Shown here: positions 32,761 to 45,300 of the stretch, piece after piece
How the letters are laid out: every line of letters starts with the position of its first letter
Numbering within the stretch: the stretch's first letter is position 1
Assembly (NCBI GenBank): GCA_025449115.1
Contig: JAHLKC010000005.1
Coordinates: forward strand, 186,001-250,000
Length of the DNA: 64,000 bases
Origin: Chytridium lagenaria
Lineage: Eukaryota; Chytridiomycota; Chytridiomycetes; Chytridiales; Chytridiaceae
Direction: 5' to 3'
Notes under the pieces: generated by a model
What the model saw: only the letters and a program-made list of their open reading frames with translations
Database searches by the model: none
Told to the model about the DNA's origin: nothing
Translations under genes and position numbers: made by a program

Positions 32761-35556
32761 ATGGATTCACACATTCGTCAGCGAAAGCTGCAGCTTGAGC
32801 TTCCGCTACTGCATCAACAGCGTCTTATCCAGCAACAACCAGCAGCAGCACCAACAACAGATCAACCAGCAGTACCAGGGAGGCCAAAATGCGACAGAGT
32901 CTCTAGGGAGGACGGGAACATCAAACAGTGAGCATTTGTCCATGCTTAAAGCTTCCAGTGGCCTTCAGAATTACGATATGGGAAAAGATCAAGAATTTGC
33001 GTACCTTTTGGAGCAGCCCTTACCTCAAACCACCTTCTCAATGCCTCCGATCCAGCATGCCCTTCATGCATACCCTCACATCCCATCTACAACCCTTTCT
33101 TCGTTCGACCCTGCAGCAACGGGAACGGATTCTTTGCGGTCTCTTATCCAGCCACAGACCACGTTCAATCACATGAATCAACTCATATTTGCGCCGCAGC
33201 AGTTTCCTTCGCTTCAGCATTCCCAGGGGATCAACTCCATTTGGCCTCAAGGAATTCCTGAAGGTACTTTTTGGAACCCTATCGCAGTTCCGAACACCAA
33301 CTATGCATCTCAAAGAATCGAAGCAGAGTCCGCCTATCCTCCGCGAATAGATGGCCTGCCACCCATGCCGTCTTCTTCCAACTCAGACACATTCATGTTT
33401 GGCCTTAGCAATCTGGTCACCCCGATGGGACAGCAAACCCAGGACAGAGCAGGGCAAGTCCCATTGCCGTCGCAACTTCATGATGTGATGCAACTTCAGC
33501 CTGATTATCGATTTGATGTTGTTTCTTCCACACTTGCAAATTCTTTACCCAACGCAGCAAATCAGCACAACAATCTTCCTCCGACCCACCTCAACTCACG
33601 ATTCCCATGCAGCGTACATATCATGATCCCCCCCAGTTGCATTTCTCTGGCATCCAATTTCCCACCCCTCACCTACTTTCCCAACAACCTTGCCGGCAGT
33701 AACTCCCTCCATCCAACACAGCAACTCATCCCACCAAATGTTCCGTCTCAGCTCCTTGGGAACTGGTAATCACCTCCTAACGCACATGGCTCACCTGCAA
33801 ACTCCATTCCATCGCAACCTTCTATCACTAATTCCGTTCCCCGCCGTCCTCAACCTCAACTCTTCCTCCCTTCTAATAACACCCCTTAAAACCGACCTCC
33901 AAAGATACCCGCGAACTCAACGCAATCTGCATAACCTGCCAAAGACCTCTCTCTCGACTCTTTCTCTTTGGCACCACTACCGAATTCGTAGAAGGTTTCG
34001 CCATCGATATTCAATGCCTCACATGTCATGGAGACGCTTATCAAAAAAGCGAAAGACGGAACGCTTTGGACGAGACCATGACGTGACGTGTAGGCTTTGC
34101 GCGATATCAGTCGGACATGGAGGTGTGCGAGGGTTGATGGAAGAGGAGAGGAGGGGAGGGGAAGGAAATGACGAGGTTTGGAAGAAGCCTGAGTTTGGAG
34201 TGGAGGTGGTTTGTACAAGCTGCTTTGAGACTTTTCGGTTCTGTACTAAGTGTGGTGGAGGTGAGGATAATTGTGTGCATTCTTTTCGTTTTTTCATTTG
34301 TAGCGCCGTGACTTTCGTGACTTGTAGCGCCATGACTGACAGGACAGGTGTCGATGGCGCTACACGAACGCGTATGCGCTTGTCTTTACTTCGTTTCCGC
34401 TTTTTCTTTGCGCTTGGTTCTTACTCAGACCCCTTATTTTAAAGTTGACAAATTTCTTTCCTTTTTGGTTTTTCGTGACCCTTTTTTTTCCCTTTGTTTT
34501 TTATTACGTCGCTTCGTCATTGCCCCTTTCTTATGGTTTCTCGCGTCGTTTCATTCTCATTTCTAATTGTCCTTATTATTCTGTGTTTTCTTTTATTTTT
34601 GTCCTAGGTGGTCAATGGCGCACAGGTCGCTGGCGTCCCAAAGAAATGTTCGAAATGGGTCGGAAAACGTGCATCCTCCCTCACCTTCGTCTCGGCGATG
34701 TCGCAAAGTTTAAATTTGTTGTCTACCGGCTCCCCGTCTATAACCCCTCGAGTGAGCCTGTCACCAGCCTCGACCCCTTTATTCACGATAGTGAAACATG
34801 GACGCGATTCCATACGCCCATCTTCCCTTCCCAGATGCCATCAACCGCATGGCGGACGATGTGGCTGACTTTTGGGACACTGCAAGCGTGACAACGATCG
34901 CTGACGCTCAAACCATGAAAGGGTTGAGTTACGCGAGCACATGGGAGGATCTGGTTGCCACCAAGGCAATGTTTAAAGAGCAATTAAAATGCTGATCAAG
35001 GAGGCTTTCATCCTAGCTATGATCCTGAAGAGTACAAGGGAAAACGGTTTAGGAGATATTTGACGTTGGGATTTTGTCCCGCTGAGAAGGGGAAGGATGA
35101 TCCCGCTTTGTGTGGACAGAGAATTGTTGCGAGTATTAGTCATATATGGGATTTGGATGAAAGACAGATCACTGTCCGGTTTTCGTGTACCGTTGGGCAA
35201 TTTGGGTTTCATCCGAATTCGTTGCTCCCAAAGGTGAATTACGCGGCTGGGGAGGGGATATTGGGGAATATGGAGAAGTTGGGAAAGCTAGTTGCTGAGC
35301 TAGGTACATCGATACCAGAGTTCACATGGGGCGTTGGGGTTTGGGGAAAAGGCGTGGAAAGGGCTAGGAAGAGTATTTTGACGGGAATGCTGGCGAGAGG
35401 GACGCAGTTGATTGAGGGCTACTGTAAGGAGAAGGTATCGAAGAGGTGGAGTTGAGGAAGAGGTTGAAAGATTATTTGATGGAGGAGAAGGAGATTGCGA
35501 AAAGAGATGTTGTGATCATGACGATGGAGACTATGGCGACGTTCCTGAGATGGTGA
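32761..35556 (+). CDS. Gln/Pro-rich protein with Cys-pair (zinc-binding type) region, unknown family
   Basis: The ATG at 32761 opens MDSHIRQRKLQLELPLLHQQ, a Gln-rich start. After a slip near 32930 a long Ser/Pro/Gln/Asn-rich disordered region runs to about 33770. Then come five Cys pairs: CITC, CLTC followed by HG, CRLC, CTSC and CTKC (33930-34260), a pattern typical of zinc coordination. A long intron (about 34265-34608) leads into GGQWRTGRWRPKEMFEMGRK and a globular-looking region (KFKFVVYRLPVYNPSSEP, VASISHIWDLDERQITVRFS, FGFHPNSLLPKVNYAAGEG). It ends in a charged helix to a TGA at 35554-35556. Frame slips lie near 33770, 33900, 34070, 34840, 34995 and 35440. I do not recognise the family. 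A nuclear regulatory role would fit the composition but is not shown. Confidence 0.5.
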
Positions 35557-35828
35557 TTCTGGATGGTTATCTCCCTACCTTCCCTTGTAATTTAATTAAT
35601 ATAACTTTAATGGACTCGAGAGTTTCTCCTTGTCATATTTATTTTATCGGGAAGGCGACTCCCATTTTACTTTACAACATTATCTCAAATATTTACTCAT
35701 GTTTATATTTTTTCTTTGCGCTTTTGCGAGCATCATTCCTTTCTCCACAGCCTCCATTATATTTGCATCCCACCAGCCGTCGTCATTAAATGACAAATAA
35801 CCGCCGAAGACATGAGACATCGACGCAT

Positions 35829-38795
35829 TTACATAACGCCCGGCTTAGGCACCAACCTTCCTTCCCTATCCTCCACGTAACACCTCCTCAAATACTTTTC
35901 CATAGCTGGCAACTGCGCAAAATGCCTTCTAGCCGCCAAATGCTTCTGCGCCACCTTCCTCACAAACTCATCAGAGTACATATCCAACCCTCCACGTTCA
36001 TGACTATCCGCCTCAACCTTTGTCATCAACACACAATTCCACGGACTGATTTCCACCCCTGTATCCCACCGCGTCAACACCAACTCCTCGACATTCTTGA
36101 CACCACTGATACATGACGCACGATTCCACACCACATCGACAAGGTACCGCATATCGCTTTCCTGGAGGAGGGCGAGGCGTTGTAGTGGGTGGATGGGGGT
36201 GGGTCACGGGAAAGTTCTTGGAGACGGGTGGTTTGGAGGAGAGAGGAGAAGAGCGTATCGTCTTGACGGGTGTGGGCGATTGTTTTTGTGAGAGTGCAGG
36301 GTTTGCAACGACCTAGGTGGGACATTGTTGTGGAGAGGTAAAAGTCGGTGGAGGGTTTGTATTTTGTGCAGCTGCGGCAGTAGTAGACGGATTGATCGCG
36401 TTTCCAGGCTTGGCCGGCTCCAGGGAACTGATCTTTGTGTTAGATACCTTTGGTCCAAAAAAAAGAAGAAGGAAGAGACAAGAAAATTGCTGTGTTCGAG
36501 AGTAATGAAGGGTTGTTACCTTTTGGTAATGCCGGCTTCAGGATTGAATTCGGGTGTTTGAATGAATTGCAAAAACAAGTTGCCAATTCTTCTTCTCAAT
36601 CCTGACGTCACATCAGCCATGGTATCATAGCAATGGTAGCCTACCTTCCAAGCTCTTGGCTTCTCGTCCTCGACTCACAAGATCTCCTTCCCGATCAATC
36701 AACTCCACAATCTCTCTCGTCAGATTACAATCAAACTCCTAACCAATTGTTAAACAACATGGCGCCAAGCAAAGACATACCTTCACTGTGTACTTGACGT
36801 GCAACAAAATCTGCAACCTCTCATCAATCGTCAATTTCGCTAAATTCAACGCATGATACAGATCCCTCAATTCTCTTGCCTGACCGTGTTAGGGGTGTCC
36901 ACATGAACAGGCGGACCAGATGTTGTGGCCCATTTCTTGGGTGAAGCCATCTGACGCCATCGTTAAATTCAATCACGTCAGGTAGGGGTTTGCCTACATG
37001 TTCCAAGAGTTTAACAATGGATCGCTCACGATTCTCGTCAGCAGCTGCGAGTTTCAAACGATCGATTTTTTGATCAACGCAGCTTCTTGATCCAAAAGAT
37101 CCGCGAGTGCCGCAAGTCGCGCAGGTTCAGAGTATCCGCGCTTCATTATTTTATCTGTTTCCTGAATCCTCCAATCTATTCATATTAAAACCAGAGCACT
37201 GCAAGACTTCTTGACGTACTTTCTAATCCATTATACAAAATCTCGAAATCTTTAACGGATTTTGGGTGCAGCCTGCTCTCAATCTCCTTTCTTCGTCTCT
37301 TTTCGGCGAGTTCACGACGTCGACGATCTTTTCCAGCAAGAAGACGGAGTCGTGTGTCCCGTTCTTCACGGAGTTTTTTGACGAGACGTTTGGCGAAACA
37401 TTTGCGGATAAAGCATTGAATTCGGGTTGCCTTTTTTTTTTTCAGGGACGGGTAAGCATAATGGAGGGTGGTGGTTTGTTTTACCATTTTGATTAGGAGA
37501 CTTTGATGTTGCTCAGATGTAAAGTAGGGACGTGGAGTTAGGGTGTAGTCGGGTTCGGTTGTTACGTGGAGGTCGGATCTTCCCTGAATTTTCGGTAAGC
37601 TGGATTGCATTTGTAATAACAAACCATTTGAGTAGAGGTTTCCCTCGTTGTCTGGGTCCGTCTATTTCTCAAAAACTTTGTCTGAGTGTCTCGATGGAAT
37701 TTCGGGGCGCCGTCTAAAGAACCCTTTTAGCAAAAGCATATTTCCAACGTGTTTTCCTTTAAATACCATGGCTTTCACTTCCTGTGGGGTTGGAGTCTGA
37801 GATGTGGCGTTGAAGTATTCGATACCGGTTTCGCGGTTGCGGTAGCCTCCTAGGAAGGGCTTTCGGAGCCATGTTGAGATATCCGAGGATATGGAGTTGG
37901 ATTGGGCTGACGTTAGGGTTAGTTTGGGGACATAGGAATGCGTTTTACCTTCTTGGGCAGTAAGGAGTATAGCGGGTTCGTCAAAGGTATTTTCTAGGGA
38001 AGGCTGCGAGGAGGGAAGAGGTGACTTTTCTTTGTCGCCGTCGCGTTGTTCTTCAACGTTGTTTTGAAAGACATCATCTCCTTGTACTTGTTCTTGCACG
38101 TCGTTGTTGAATACATCATCGAGTTCTTCAACGTCATTAATGACATCGGTGCTCGTTTTTTGGGGATCCACATCGCCGCCATCGACCTCTCTTGATTCTT
38201 CCATCGTCCCTTCCTCTGCATTATCCTTCTGCAATGACTCGTCATCAATGTAAGGAGGTGGTGCCATCTCCGATTCGATTACATCGTAAACGGCTTCACT
38301 CGGCTTAGTTGCCTCCGCTCCAACGCTATGTGTTTCCACTGTGTTGTCTTTCACAATTCTTCAGCCACTGCTTCCGTCGATTTTCCACAGGGGAGTTGGC
38401 ATGGGCTCTGTCTCGGCTGACTTGATCTCAGTCTCAACTTCTGTTGCTGATGTTGCCTCGTCTTCCTTCACCACCTCGTTAATTGCCTCCTTCACCTCCT
38501 CGTTAATTGCCTCCTTCACCTCTTCTTTCATATTCTCTTTTAATTCCTCTCTCACGTCCTCTTTTACTACTTCTGTCTCCCCTTCTTTCACAACCTCCTC
38601 CTTCACCTCCTCCCTACCCGCAGCCTCCGTCTCCCCTATCGTCAACACGGCCTCAACCAATTCCCCATCATCATCTCATTAGATGCATGAACAACATTTG
38701 AAACCTTCACATCCAGCCCATGATCTGATTCACGAGGGGCTGCCTCTGCATTGCTGCTGGTCTCGCCTAGTCTCGACAGGTGCTTCATTATCCAT
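35829..38795 (-). CDS. IQUB: IQUB-like flagellar (radial spoke) protein
   Basis: The protein matches animal IQUB (IQ motif and ubiquitin-like domain protein), an axonemal component linked to radial spoke 1. From N to C: a Glu/Lys/Val-rich repetitive region (EEVKEAINEEVKEAINEV); an acidic stretch; WLRKPFLGGYRNRETGIEYF, a hallmark segment; an IQ motif ATRIQCFIRKCFAKRLVKKL with a following charged helix; SVKDFEILYNGLE; KLAAADENRERSIVKLLEHVG; YTVKEFDCNLTREIVELIDR; paired Cys near 36300-36400; and finally RYLVDVVWNR with LVLTRWDTGVEISPWNCVLM. The ubiquitin-like domain present in animal IQUB is not recognisable; the acidic repetitive region sits in its place. Frame slips occur near 38650, 38345 and several later points; introns are short. 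The start is the ATG at 38795. Confidence 0.85.
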
Positions 38796-39049
38796 AGTGG
38801 AATTGTCAGATCAGGTATGACAATTCCGGATTGTCAGTACCGGAAAAACAACAAACACTCTCTAAACGATAAATAATGACCACACTAAAACAATCCAATG
38901 GAACAAAGTTTCTATTGCAAAAAAATATTTCCACCTCAAGCGGTAATAATAACCCCCAAAAATCCAAAAAGGAACGACGCTAGTAATCCAAAAGTCTCAG
39001 GTATACAATACGAACAACAAAATCTACGGAATGTCATCATATCTCCAGT

Positions 39050-42000
39050 TTAATCACTCCTCTCCTCCTTCGCCTCAACATCCCGTTCTCCCTCCACCCT
39101 GTGATACGGAACCTCCTCCCTCCGCTCCCCATTCGCAAGCGGTGGGGGTGGTGCATGATGGTGATGATGATGATGATGATGCGGCTGCGCAGGGGGCGGA
39201 TGAGCGTAATGGTCATGATATCGATTATCGTAGGTGGGAGGTGGATACCTCGGGTCATGCTGGGTGGGGTGATACTCGTATGGCGGATAATGGTGAGACG
39301 GTGGATATGGGTAGGGTTGGCGAGCGTACGGATCATGGGATTGAGGCGGGAGTGGGAGTTGGCGCGGGGGTGAGTCCTTGGAGGGGTCGGGTTGGCGAGG
39401 TTCCGAGGAGTCGAGTTGGGGTGGAGGTGGGTCGGTTGTGTGGGGGGGCTGAGGGGGGTAGGGTTGAGTGGGGCATGGTTGGGAAGACGGGTAGGACGAG
39501 GGTGGGTAACCTCCATTTAGGACAGGTGCTGGAGGTGGCTGCGAGTAGTAGGAGTGAACCGGAGGATAGGACTGTGGGGGAGGGTTGTAGGAGCTATCAC
39601 GGTAGTAGGGTGCTTGTGTGTGCGGGTATCCTTCATCTTCGGGGTAGCGTTTTCGCTTTTGTGCTGCGGCGGGGTCATCTGAGGTTGCAGGGGGTGCAGG
39701 AGGAGGGGGAGGTTGGTGGTGGTGATGGTAATGCGGGTGGTAAGACGCTGGAGGAGGTGAGCGGTGGTGGTGGTGATGGTGGTGGTGTGGAATTTGCGAA
39801 GGGTTGGGTGTGTAGTGGTATGAAGACGGGTAGTGGGATGGAGGTGGAGGGTTTGAGGGCGGGTATCCAGAGTATTCTCTTTGATAGTGGTGATGGTGAG
39901 GATCGTAAGACTGAGGCGGTGGATGAGAATGTGGTGGGTAAGATTGGGACGACGGCGGCAGTGGATGATGATGGTGATGATTGTGCTCTGCCTCGTGTTC
40001 ACCATGTTCACTTACGGGCTTCCCATCCTGCTGATGATGTTGATGGTGTGGGCGATGAGCCACGAGATACTGCTTCACAGCTGCCGCAGAGGTGGAGGGA
40101 GCAAGCGGGATGATATTGGCTTTGCGTTCGTTTCTGCTCCACTTGTCAAAACCGCCAGCACCTCCATTTGCAGTATGAGAAGCAGACGAAGATGATGTTG
40201 AGGTAGATGCACCAGGAAGACTCGCAATAAACTCTTCAGGCACATCTACATCCGCAAGTAAGGGACTCGAAGAAGGAAATGGAAGCCGTCCTTCAAGCAC
40301 GTCCAAGCGAGAATAGTAGCAAACAACATGGAATCTGTCCCCACCACCATGGCTTGATCCACCGTTCTGAGAATCACTAGCATTCACCTTGGGTGTAGAG
40401 GTGGGTGAGGTCATTAAAGGAAGAGAAATGACCATTGTTTTCTTGATTAAACCATCTTCCTTGAGGACGCTAGATCCCTTGAGATTTGCCGAATAAGCTG
40501 GATCGATTCCAGGAACAAACGCAGAGTCCCCCTTAGTGGGCGGCATTAAGGACCCAGGACCAGGGGTTGCAACAGCACCCATGCTTCTCGCATTTGGCAC
40601 CTTTTCCCCAACCACCGTTTCAATTTCTCTGTATATAAGGAATGGCCCACTGATTCTCGAAGGAGTCCATTTCATTCCATCCTAGAAATTGACAATAAAA
40701 GAAATTAGTGGACCGTCGTCGTTTTTGCATTAAAATTACAGGGGGGTCAAAATGAAAAAAGACTTACCCTCCATCGCCTCATTCTGCTGCCGCTCTCGTC
40801 AAACACAATGATGCTGCCGCTCCTCACGGCGTTCCTGTCATGCGTCTTGGGCCTCTCGTTCAACGCTTTCAACTGACCCTGTCTGCATGCCTGTACAACA
40901 TGAAGGGCGTCAACAGGGCTTGAGATAAAACCATAAAAGGTTTCTATGCCTTGCGGTAGCAGGTTTTGCGCCGTCGCTGCTGTTGGCCGAGGTGGTTGAG
41001 GTGGCATGGCACGTGTAGATACTATTGAGGTTGATGAGAATGTCGGGACCACACTTGATGGCTGGTCAGGCAAAGAGGGAGGAGAAGGAAGTGACGTGGA
41101 AGGGGAGGATGACGATGATGACAATATCTTCTCTTGTGGTGGTATCGCTCTTGATTCTTCCTGCTGCTGAAGTTGCTCTGCAGCAGCAACAGAAGCGGCA
41201 CAATCAGCAAGATCTTGAATGTCTAACTTTGCATTCAAAGGTCTCGGAGAACCAGAGGACGACGAGAGAGTGCCCTGTTCTTGTTGCAGGGTGTTGCCGT
41301 TGTTGTTCGTATGGTGTAGAGGAGGTGAAGGATGAGGGTGCGTCTGAAGGATATGATGGTGGTGGTCGTCCTTTACTCCACCTCCTTCCCGATGAGTACC
41401 ACCACTATCGTGCTGTGAATGAGGAGAGTCAGGCATCCGGGTTGGAGTGATGACTGTCATGGATGGGAAAGAGGGATGACTGCACTCTACAGAGTGTGTG
41501 GGAGTGCAATGGATGGATGTGACTAATGTCCGATGAGAGAATAATTATAACAGAAATTAAAAAAAGAGAGTTTTGGTGACTTTTTTTTAAACAATAAAAG
41601 CAGTAATAAGTAGAGAGGACGAAGATGATAACAAGTGTTTGAAGATGATTTAAAGTGATGCCTCTCTCTCCCTCTCCTTTTTTTTCTTTCTTTTCTTTTG
41701 TTGGGTGGATGTACTTGGTTAAATTAAATTAAATAAATAATAAGCTTTGCAGTAAACAGCGGGCGGATCAATATCTGATTGGAAAACTCTCTTATCTCCT
41801 TTTCAAGAATATCCTGGGTATCCAATAGTAAGCAAGGGACTCCGCCTTTACACCCCCCATGAAATCTAGAGTGTAACTCAAACTATACTGTGACGCAAAC
41901 AGAGTGAAATCAAGATTATTTCTCACTTCACCCATCCCGCTCTTTCCCAACTCGGAATATTCCCCTAAGTAAGTCCGAGGGACTGGTAAAAGAAAGAACC

Positions 42001-42342
42001 ACCGAAAGAGAGACCAAAAAAAATTATTATTTTGGGCGGGTGTGTGACCGAAAGAAAATAATTAAAGAAAAAAAAAAAAGGAGAGAGGAAGGAAGGAAGG
42101 AGGGAGGGAGGGAAAGAGGGAGAGGGAGAACTGCTACCCCTACTTTAACATACTGATGATGCTACTCATATACGACCACTGCTACTTCCACTCACCTCAT
42201 AGGAAGCAACACCGTCATCCATCATCCCTGATGCCGTAGTCGCAGTTGTAGCCGTCATCCCATCTACTTCTCCTCCCTCATCCACAACACCAGATCTCTG
42301 CAGATGCTCATCCGATGCAGGCTGCCTCTCGCCTTCTTCCAT
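39050..42342 (-). CDS. WOPR-domain (Gti1/Pac2, Wor1/Ryp1-type) transcription regulator
   Basis: WOPR proteins are fungal master regulators of morphology and development that bind DNA through two conserved segments. Segment one is QGIETFYGFISSPVDALHVV, then RSGSIIVFDESGSRMRRW. After an 86-bp intron (40682-40767, GTAAGT...CTAG) segment two starts with DGMKWTPSRISGPFLIYREI. Between the WOPR domain and the C-terminus is a very long His/Pro/Tyr/Ser-rich tail with poly-His runs, a prion-like composition, to a TAA at 39050. The ATG at 41460 opens a Ser/His/Gln-rich N-terminus. A likely upstream exon exists: ATG 42342, preceded by an in-frame TAA, open to a GTGAGT donor at 42195. It would join in frame to TGC at 41484 through a 711-bp intron. 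That exon is inferred; the WOPR domain itself is certain. Confidence 0.9.
42065..42130. repeat. Polypurine tract
   Basis: An uninterrupted A/G run of about 65 bases (A-run, then GGAA and GGGA repeats) lies inside the inferred long first intron, or 5' region, of the WOPR gene. Such tracts can form triplex structures. No function is shown. Confidence 0.8.
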
Positions 42343-45300
42343 CTCTTAATGGAATCTAACGCAATCAACCCCTCCTCCCACAAGCCTTCGCGTATCCTTC
42401 ACTTGTCTAATCAATGTACTCCAACACAAGACCTCCCTCCTTCCTCTCGTTTGCACACCTCCAGGTAATAATGCTTGTCCGTCGATGTTTGTTGAGGTTC
42501 AAAGTCGGGTTCAAATTTCGTTTCAGAAAAAAAAAAGACTTTTGGGAATCAAGCCTGATGAATTGTAAGAAAGAAAATAGTGGTTTTGCTGAGTTGGGCA
42601 ATATGCCATAGAATAATCCAATGCTTCACGCAGCCCTGTTTCTGTCACAAAAGGTAAAGTATATCCTCGCCTCGAGGTTGAGAATGCTTATACCAGATCC
42701 AGAGTCATTTGGTGAGCCTGAGCTTAATCTAAACACTCTCAAACCCTCTCTTGAAACAATGGCCAACTAGGATCTTCCTACACCGATCTCAAAGGCCTAG
42801 ACCATTTTTTACCCTATTCTTTCATTTAACACCATCAAACGTCCCACTACATCATTGAATTAATATAATTTACACGCACATCCTTAATTCCCAAAAAAAA
42901 CCATCTTACTCCCAATCGCGTCAATCTTCAATCCTGCGCGCAACTCGCGGTCTAGAACGACCGTCACGGCGGCGTCCTGCTTGATCGATTGGCTCTCATG
43001 AACATCCCTTTAATTACCTCAATTACCGCCATCAACCTTGAAATATAGTTTTAAAGCCTAGACCGATTCGCCTCTTGATCTTTAATGTAAAGTAATATCA
43101 GATCGGGTTGAAGAAAGAGCCTAGACCGTCTGCATTTACCATTGTACTATTTAGTCAACTGCCTCTGTATAATCTCTCATAGACTTTATTGCTTTCTTAA
43201 TCTTTATATAAACATGGCATAAACGTCCAGAAAAACGCCCTTCTTGATCCTTACTTTTGCATTATTAACTGCGCGTCTATGAATACCTCTTAGCTTATGC
43301 ACTTCTTTTTCGCAAAGTATTTTACCTCCAAGTCCTCTGACTTTTTCTCCTCCGCTTTCCGTTTAGTAATCCACTCGCCTCATCCTTCATCCCATTTTTC
43401 GTATTGATCTTTCAACTTCTCCATCAGTCTTTTCGTGCATATACCAATTTCTTCATCACAAAGAGAGAGTCCAACTAATTCACTCTTTATTCCCCAAAAA
43501 AAAGTAGCTCTCTCAGCTCTGAAACATGAAAAAAAAAAACACCTAATCTCAACCAAAGAAACCTCTCCCTACCTTTTTTCCATCTCCTCATGAAGACCTT
43601 CCCCTCGCCACCTCTATTCCCACTGTCCACCGTTCTTTAGTTGTCCCCGTAAAGCAGTCATCTCAGCCCTCTTTCACCCCATTTTCCCCAGAATCGCGGG
43701 AGACTCCTGAGCAAAAAACGATGGTGCGACGCAGTCGACGCCGCTCCGAGCAAAACTCAAACTTTACGTATAGTTCTGCGGAGTTGCGAGGAAGGGTATC
43801 CAAGAAAAATGGCGTTGGAGGACGGGAAATGTAATTTAAAAGTCATCGAAAAAGTAGGATATGCAATATTAATAATTCTGGAAATGACCATATCGAAACA
43901 ACGAAAAGAAAAGGGTTTTAATATTCAGTGATCAAAGGATGACAGGTTTTTCGGGGTTTTTTGGGGTTTTTTGGAGCAATGTGAATTAGTATGAGGCGGA
44001 TATGTGAAGATATATATGGCGCGGCGGGCAGTTGCAAAAACCTTCAATAAGTGTTTTTTGTGGGTGGAAAAAAGGTGATTAACTTGGGCGTGTTTAATCT
44101 TTGGATGCTTGAAACGTCGCGGCTGTGAAGCGGTTTGGCTCCAGCTGGCCGATTACGTTTAGTCAAAAGGCTACGTACACTTTCTCTCCCCGGAACATGT
44201 AATTCGTATGAAATACGATGGATATATATCAGTTTAAAAGTTTGGGCGGATACTTACTAATGGGAAGGGCTTGGGGTTATCTTCGTCTGCGAATTCGGTA
44301 ATCGGTGGAAGTGTGCTGCAGTTCCGTTGTATATACGTCTACAGGCAGAAGATGAAGTCCTCGAATGTAGAGGTGGATTACAGCAAACTGCAGATAGGCT
44401 CTCAAAGACTTTATTCTGGATGATAACAGATTCAATGGGCGGCGTTCAAGGACTCTTATCTGCATGAAAACAAATCAATGGAGATCGCGGCTTTGGATAT
44501 ATTGGAAACCACATGAAAAGGACGTCTAGCTATTGAAAGTTACAATCTCGAGAACAGGTTCTGAGAATGGATCTTGGGTTCAAGAGGAAGAATTTAGTCG
44601 GTGTTAGGATAGTCTGGACTCCTTTCTGGAGCTGGATGAAGAGCGACTGCCTGACGGAGTTTGACTCTGCCTGTAGTGCAATCTTTCCTGGAGTCGTTTT
44701 CGGGTTTAAAACCAAAGCTTGTAAAACGTCGACGGTGATAGAAGTTGGCGTTGAGCAAACTTACCCTCGATCAACAACAAGGGACAAAAAACAAACCGAT
44801 CTGACATAGAAAAACGAGAGTTTTTGCGCGAATTACGAAAACGGTATGATCGAGGGACATCGGTCAAGCAGATCAACAGCGGAAGGCTTTAACGAAATAT
44901 GGTTGGGATCATGTGCGGAGGAAGGAAGAATCTAAAGGAGTAGCAACGGCACATCGAACTCAAACGAACGATAAAAAGGAATTAATTTAGAGACGGATGG
45001 GATCCAAACTGAACGTTTAATGCATCGCAGGCTTGATGGCTCGGCGATGGTTTATAAACCGGGTAATGCGAGAATACCCCCAATGCTGAGATACATGATA
45101 CAGGTAAACAAACTAATGCCTCTTCATAGTCATTAATTTAAAAGTCTTTCCGGTGTAAAATGCTCACCCCGACCTCTAATCTTTTTAGACCATCCCCTCT
45201 GCGGTATTTCTACAAACTCACTTTCTCCAACGCCACTACTTCAGTAATCCATTTAAGGCCATACGCAAAAGTTCCTTCTTCTGTCATTCTCCTTATTAAG

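Noticed and set aside
39031..40113. Long plus-strand open frame opposite the WOPR His/Pro-rich tail
   Set aside because: It is the complement of low-complexity CAC/CCN codons of the WOPR gene; it has no domain, and the minus frame has the WOPR motif and splice sites.
43941..43975. GGGGTTTTTT repeats as telomere-like or G-quadruplex DNA
   Set aside because: Only two G4 tracts are present, too few for a quadruplex or a telomeric array.
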